Shown here: piece by piece, positions 60,511 through 64,000 of the stretch
Layout of the letters: the number at the start of each line of letters is the position of its first letter
Numbering within the stretch: the first letter of the stretch is position 1
Assembly (NCBI GenBank): GCA_964023275.1
Contig: OZ029915.1
Coordinates: 34,406,573-34,470,572, forward strand
Source of the DNA: Norana najaformis
Taxonomy: Eukaryota > Annelida > Clitellata > Crassiclitellata > Hormogastridae
Reading direction: 5' to 3'
DNA length: 64,000 nt
The notes under the pieces: generated by a model
Database searches by the model: none
The model's input: the letters and a program-made list of their open reading frames with translations, nothing else
What the model was told of the DNA's origin: nothing
Made by a program: the position numbers and the translations under genes

Positions 60511-61459
60511 TTAATTTCGGGTTTCATCCATTTAGTGTCTCCTTCAAAGTTCAATGGACACTTTGTTACAGTGCAAAAAATTTTCGTTGGCACCGAAACC
60601 GTTTCCGTACATTCACGGCACTGCATGAGGTGTTTCGGACATGCAAACAGCTCGTTGACGTGTTCGTTAACATCCGCCTAGGTCTACTCCTATATTTCGG
60701 GACCATTTCCGTAGAAGATATTGCTTTATGGCGGAGCTCCTTGCTATCCGTGACACCACTGGCGTGCTTTGTGTTCATATGGCGAATTCGTAATAATTTG
60801 TAACTTTGTGTCGAATGAATAGGAAGGCTGCGCCGAACATAATGAGAAGCGATTAAGGACTAATGCACTGGTTCAGAGCTTTAACTTTTTCCATTAGGTT
60901 TTTTGTAACATCTGTCTGAGAAATTAGCCTTATTGACGTGTTGGACATTGAATGGTGATACTTCTTTAATAAACCATGCTGTGACTTAATCCAAATAATT
61001 GTTAGAATATAAAGTGATGTTAGGCTGTTTTAATGCACCTTTAATTAGCAAGAAACGAACTGTCTGAATATGTATTCAGCTACGATCAAGGAATTGCGAA
61101 GAGCAAAACTTCGTTGACATGGACGTTGGGCTGCAATTAGGCCTAGAATTAGTTTCCTTTGACTAGACGATGTGACTGACTATTATCACTGTGTAAATAT
61201 GAAAAGCACTGAAGCAAAATCATTGGCTTTAACAACTCTAGCTTAGCTATTGCATAAGATGCCGCACGTAATATTTGCCTCGTGCTTGTCCAATTTTATA
61301 AACGAAGACAGAAAACTAGGGTGTGGAATAGATTTGCTTGTTTTTCAACCTTGCATGGATAAAGATGCATACAACAACATCGATCATCGAAGAAGCATCG
61401 TAGCAATTTCTTTGTTAACCAGAGTAGCTCGTACTTTACACTTGTTATAACATTACATT
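60511..61459. other. Intronic non-coding stretch
   Basis: No exon with receptor-like sequence and no clear repeat. Confidence 0.55.
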
Positions 61460-61685
61460 ACATGGTATAATATATTTGTATGTATTGGTTGGTATGATAT
61501 GATATCTTGTGTGTTCTGCTGGATATGGTATGATATATTGTGAGTGTTGGTTGGTATGGTATGATATAGTGTGAGTATTGGTTGGTATAGTATGATATCT
61601 TGTATGTTCTGTTTGGTATGGTATGCTTATTTGTGAGTGTTGATTGATATGGTATGACATCTTATGTGTATTGGTTGGTTGGTGT
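61460..61685. repeat. Degenerate minisatellite (GGTTGGTATGGTATGATAT)
   Basis: Six to seven diverged units of about 30-36 bp, each containing TTGGT(AT)GGTATGATAT and a TTGTGAGTGTT or TTGTGTGTTCTG spacer. The array runs almost to the duplicated acceptor in front of exon D. Confidence 0.85.
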
Positions 61686-61759
61686 GTTCAGCGCTGATGA
61701 AACATATTGCAATATATCACCATTCGCTATATCTTGTGGGTGTTTGTTGGTGTCAATAG
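61681..61759 (+). repeat. Duplicated splice acceptor and exon D start (decoy)
   Basis: GTGTGTTCAGCGCTGATGAA at 61682-61701 closely repeats the true boundary GTGTCAATAGCGCTGATGAA at 61750-61769. The shared AG then CGCTGATGAA puts an apparent acceptor exactly 68 bp upstream of the real exon start. Splicing at the upstream AG would shift the frame and reach a TAG stop just inside exon D. Confidence 0.85.
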
Positions 61760-62013
61760 CGCTGATGAAGACATAGACAGTAAGTTTCCGACGAACATTG
61801 TCGTGTATTCGAACGGAACGGTGAACTGGGTACCTCTCGGTCTCTTCATCTCGTCCTGTGCCATCAACATCAAGTGGTTTCCATTTGACGACCAGTTCTG
61901 TGATATGAAGTTCGGTTCTTGGACCTACGACGGCAGCAAGATCAACCTGACGACGAAGGACGATAAAATAGAGACATACGGATATCAGAGCAGCGGAGAA
62001 TGGGACCTCATCG
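61760..62013 (+). CDS. nAChR subunit, exon D (loop E, Cys-loop, loop B)
   Basis: A 254-bp exon lies between the acceptor TGTCAATAG and the donor GTAAGA. It completes the split Ser codon from exon C and ends one base into a codon. It encodes ADEDIDSKFPTNIVVYSNGT, then the loop E region VNWVPLGLF. The Cys-loop follows: Cys codons at 61857 and 61899 enclose exactly 13 residues (AINIKWFPFDDQF). Next come FGSWTYDG, with the loop B Trp, and GEWDLIG at the end. The GEWDL(I/L/V)G ending and FPFDDQ are typical of alpha7-like invertebrate subunits. Potential glycosylation sites are NGT (61812) and NLT. The diagnostic CC pair of loop C would be in the next exon, outside the window, so alpha or non-alpha status stays open. 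Confidence 0.97.
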
Positions 62014-62165
62014 GTAAGACGATTCTGTGTCCTATAGCTGCATAAGTTGCTTACTGTTGAGCACATTATAACTGTCAACACTTCCGAGCTGGGAATGCTT
62101 CTAAAGTGCTTAAAAGGCGCCATATGAATCTAAAAAAAGTGCCTGTCCGAACCACTTCAAACACA

Positions 62166-62218
62166 TGTTATGTTATATTACGTTATGTTATGCTATGTTA
62201 TTTTTATGTTATGTTTGC
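62166..62218. repeat. TTATG pentanucleotide microsatellite
   Basis: About ten degenerate TTATG/CTATG units in the intron. Confidence 0.9.
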
Positions 62219-62496
62219 TTGAACGAACGAAGGAATAGACAAGTGTGACACACGTACTTATTTTATCATCAGTCTCGTCCTGATATTCGTCGTTGTCGTC
62301 CTTATTATTATCTTCGTCCTCATCGTCATCATTGTCATTATTTGCACTGTAATAAGTGTGAACAGCTGTGACTACACAAATCTGAGCCGTTCTTATTCAG
62401 AGATCGTGTTCATCCCTGTCACCACCGTCACTCTCACTCCGTTCACGTAGGACTTCTTCCTCTGCTGCCTATCGTAGCCACATTTCTTTCCAAGAG

Positions 62497-62810
62497 TTAT
62501 TATTATATTTACTTATCCATTTTTCTTGACATTTATATAGCGCCGTTAAAAAAATGTAATACCAATTAAAGTGACCTGCTTGTACGAAATAGAATTTAAA
62601 TTCGCTTCTAAAAATATGGTATGGTCACGGAGTTGAAAGATACTTTGGATGAAATATAAACCCGACAACACCAATCCAATACCATTCATAAGAGTTGCTA
62701 GGCTTGACAACGAATTGTAAATTTCACTCGTGGTCACGGATTTGAACTCCGGACGCAGAGGTGAAAGTCAACTATTTCAGCAATCTTCCACAGTCCTAGC
62801 CTTTCAAAGG
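62497..62810 (-). mobile_element. tRNA-derived SINE with GGCGCTATATAAATG tail
   Basis: Read on the minus strand, a tRNA-like head has a box-A-like region near 62800 and a clear box B, GGAGTTCAAATCC (62740-62752). A unique body of about 170 bp follows. It ends AACGGCGCTATATAAATGTC at about 62527-62546 and a TAATAATAA-type tail near 62500. The full order head, body and tail is preserved, so this is the most complete SINE in the window. Confidence 0.7.
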
Positions 62811-63397
62811 AGTTGTTTTTGCATTTGAAACCGCAATTACTTTCCATTAAGTCATTTGCATTACAGATGCATTCAGTTTGTCTACACTACTTGAGGTACA
62901 TCTACTCTGCCTTCGTGAAATGATATGACGTGCCAGACACAGTTTGCGTAGGTATGAAATGCAATGCACATTAGACACAAAGTGAGGCATTGCAGCAGTC
63001 AGCTGGGCAGGCAGAACTAGGAGACAGGCATTCAAACATAGACCTGCAGATCGAAAGAAAGGCACAAGAGTCAGCCCGTCAGAGCAGACAGCGACACAAA
63101 TCGTAAGCTCGAGATTTGTCGAAGGAAGAAGGACTGAAGGATATAATTACTGGAAGAGAGTCGGATACATCAAACGACCGCGAGAACTGTTTTATTCTGT
63201 GACTTGATAACGATCTGACATAATGCAACGCTACCGACTGTCGAACATAATACACAGCAATGCTGCAGAGTTGAAGCGATTAAAAGCTACAACCACAGCG
63301 CATGTACCATAGCCACTAGAGCTTTTATAAGCATCTCTGGTGGCGTGGTGGCCAAGTGGCAACTGCTACAGAGAAACTGGTGTCAGATAAAAGACGG

Positions 63398-63560
63398 CAA
63401 TCGTATCGTAATCGTAATTCCGAGATTTCTACAGCGCCCAACGAAAGCCGCACCGCGGGGACCAGCTTATTCACAGGCCCTCAGTCAAAACAAAATTGAT
63501 AGGCAAAGGGTTCGGTTCCAGGTCAAGATCCAAAAGTCAGACGGAGAGACAGCAATGAAG
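63398..63560 (-). mobile_element. LINE 3-prime-end fragment, reversed
   Basis: Reverse complement of the 53455 family. On the + strand it reads ATCGTAATCGTAATTCCGAG, ATTTCTACAGCGCCCAACGA, CAAAATTGATAGGCAAAGGG and TTCGGTTCCAGGTCAAGATC. The open frame 63345-63563 simply crosses it. Confidence 0.8.
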
Positions 63561-64000
63561 TAAGAATCTATTCTTAAATGTATTATTGACGAATTCGTGG
63601 CTGATATATTAAGTAGTCAACCTGTAAAGGTTTAAAACAGATCTGCCTGCAGCCAATAGGTTGTTATTAAGCAAAAACTAATTTACTTGACTAAAATAAT
63701 GCAATGGAGATTAGAGTGAGGCGGACAGATCGACGTCGCAGGACTAGCGAACAGCAAACGCATGCAATCAGGTTTAGGACCTCTGTCAGTCAAATGATAA
63801 GCTGGAAAACGGCAAAGCGTATCTTTTTTTGCTGTACAAGCTTATTTAGACACAGATGCGATGCTTCACTTATCCAGCTGCTTCAGCCTTTTACCACATC
63901 TGACAGTTTGAATGCCTGAATTTCAAGCTGAGTTATTCAGGCTGAATGTAAAACGGGTTTATTCCGATCATCAGGACTTCTTCCTGCATGATTCACTCAA

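Larger units (their letters stand above)
57660..61759 (+). other. Intron C-D of the nAChR gene, repeat-filled
   Basis: This 4.1-kb intron contains an ATAC run with a reversed retroelement tail (57725-57834), a CAG tract, a perfect hairpin at 58260, a TA-rich microsatellite at 59104-59153, a LINE fragment and a minisatellite. Each is listed separately. Confidence 0.9.
62014..64000 (+). other. Start of the next nAChR intron; gene continues beyond the window
   Basis: No exon carrying the expected loop C (Y.CC) or membrane segment M1 is seen up to base 64000. The intron holds a tail word GGCGCCATATGAATC at 62116, a TTATG repeat, a pyrimidine-rich TCGTC/TCATT tract (62262-62350), a SINE and a LINE end. 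Confidence 0.8.

Overview
The window is AT-rich, intron- and repeat-dominated DNA from an invertebrate animal. The evidence is GT-AG split exons of a Cys-loop receptor, tRNA-derived SINEs, CR1/L2-like LINE fragments, a Tc1 transposon and many ATAC, GGTC and TA microsatellites. The receptor is of the alpha7-like acetylcholine-receptor type that is greatly expanded in lophotrochozoans. The repeat style also fits a marine bilaterian, but the species cannot be fixed from sequence alone. There are no operons, CRISPR arrays or prokaryotic signals.

The one securely recognised host gene lies at the right end on the + strand: four consecutive exons of a nicotinic acetylcholine receptor (nAChR) subunit at 53975-54120, 57174-57218, 57550-57659 and 61760-62013. 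They join in phase to give about 184 residues of the extracellular ligand-binding domain, including the loop D, A, E and B motifs and a canonical 13-residue Cys-loop. The signal-peptide exon upstream was not found. The loop C and membrane-domain exons must lie beyond base 64000. Two weaker host exon candidates are at 2648-2756 (+) and 11839-12240 (-). A serine-frame CAG tract at 13315-13521 and a coding-like GC-rich tract at 41831-42340 are ambiguous.

The rest is mostly mobile-element debris. A complete but dead Tc1-like transposon occupies 18776-20082, with matching terminal repeats, a TA duplication and a broken DDE transposase. A broken LINE reverse transcriptase lies at 59320-60510 inside the third visible receptor intron. 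LINE tail fragments lie at 8880, 12600, 37200, 53455 and 63398, and other LINE ORF2 ends at 14060 and 48705. tRNA-headed SINEs lie at 48060 and 62497. A broken Ulp1/C48-type cysteine protease at 44087-44650 is probably transposon cargo. An 890-bp foldback element lies at 37936-38825 and a possible MITE at 22670-23074. A short tail motif close to GGCGCTATATAAAT recurs across the window at the ends of several of these retroelements.

By region: 0-9 kb is almost empty, with pyrimidine-rich simple repeats. 9-14.7 kb holds the minus-strand exon candidate, a CAG tract and LINE pieces. 18.7-24.2 kb holds DNA transposon remains. 27-41 kb holds tandem and inverted repeats. 41.8-44.7 kb is a GC-richer island with promoter-like motifs and the protease pseudogene. 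48-53.7 kb holds SINE/LINE and satellite DNA. 54-64 kb is the receptor gene with its introns full of repeats.
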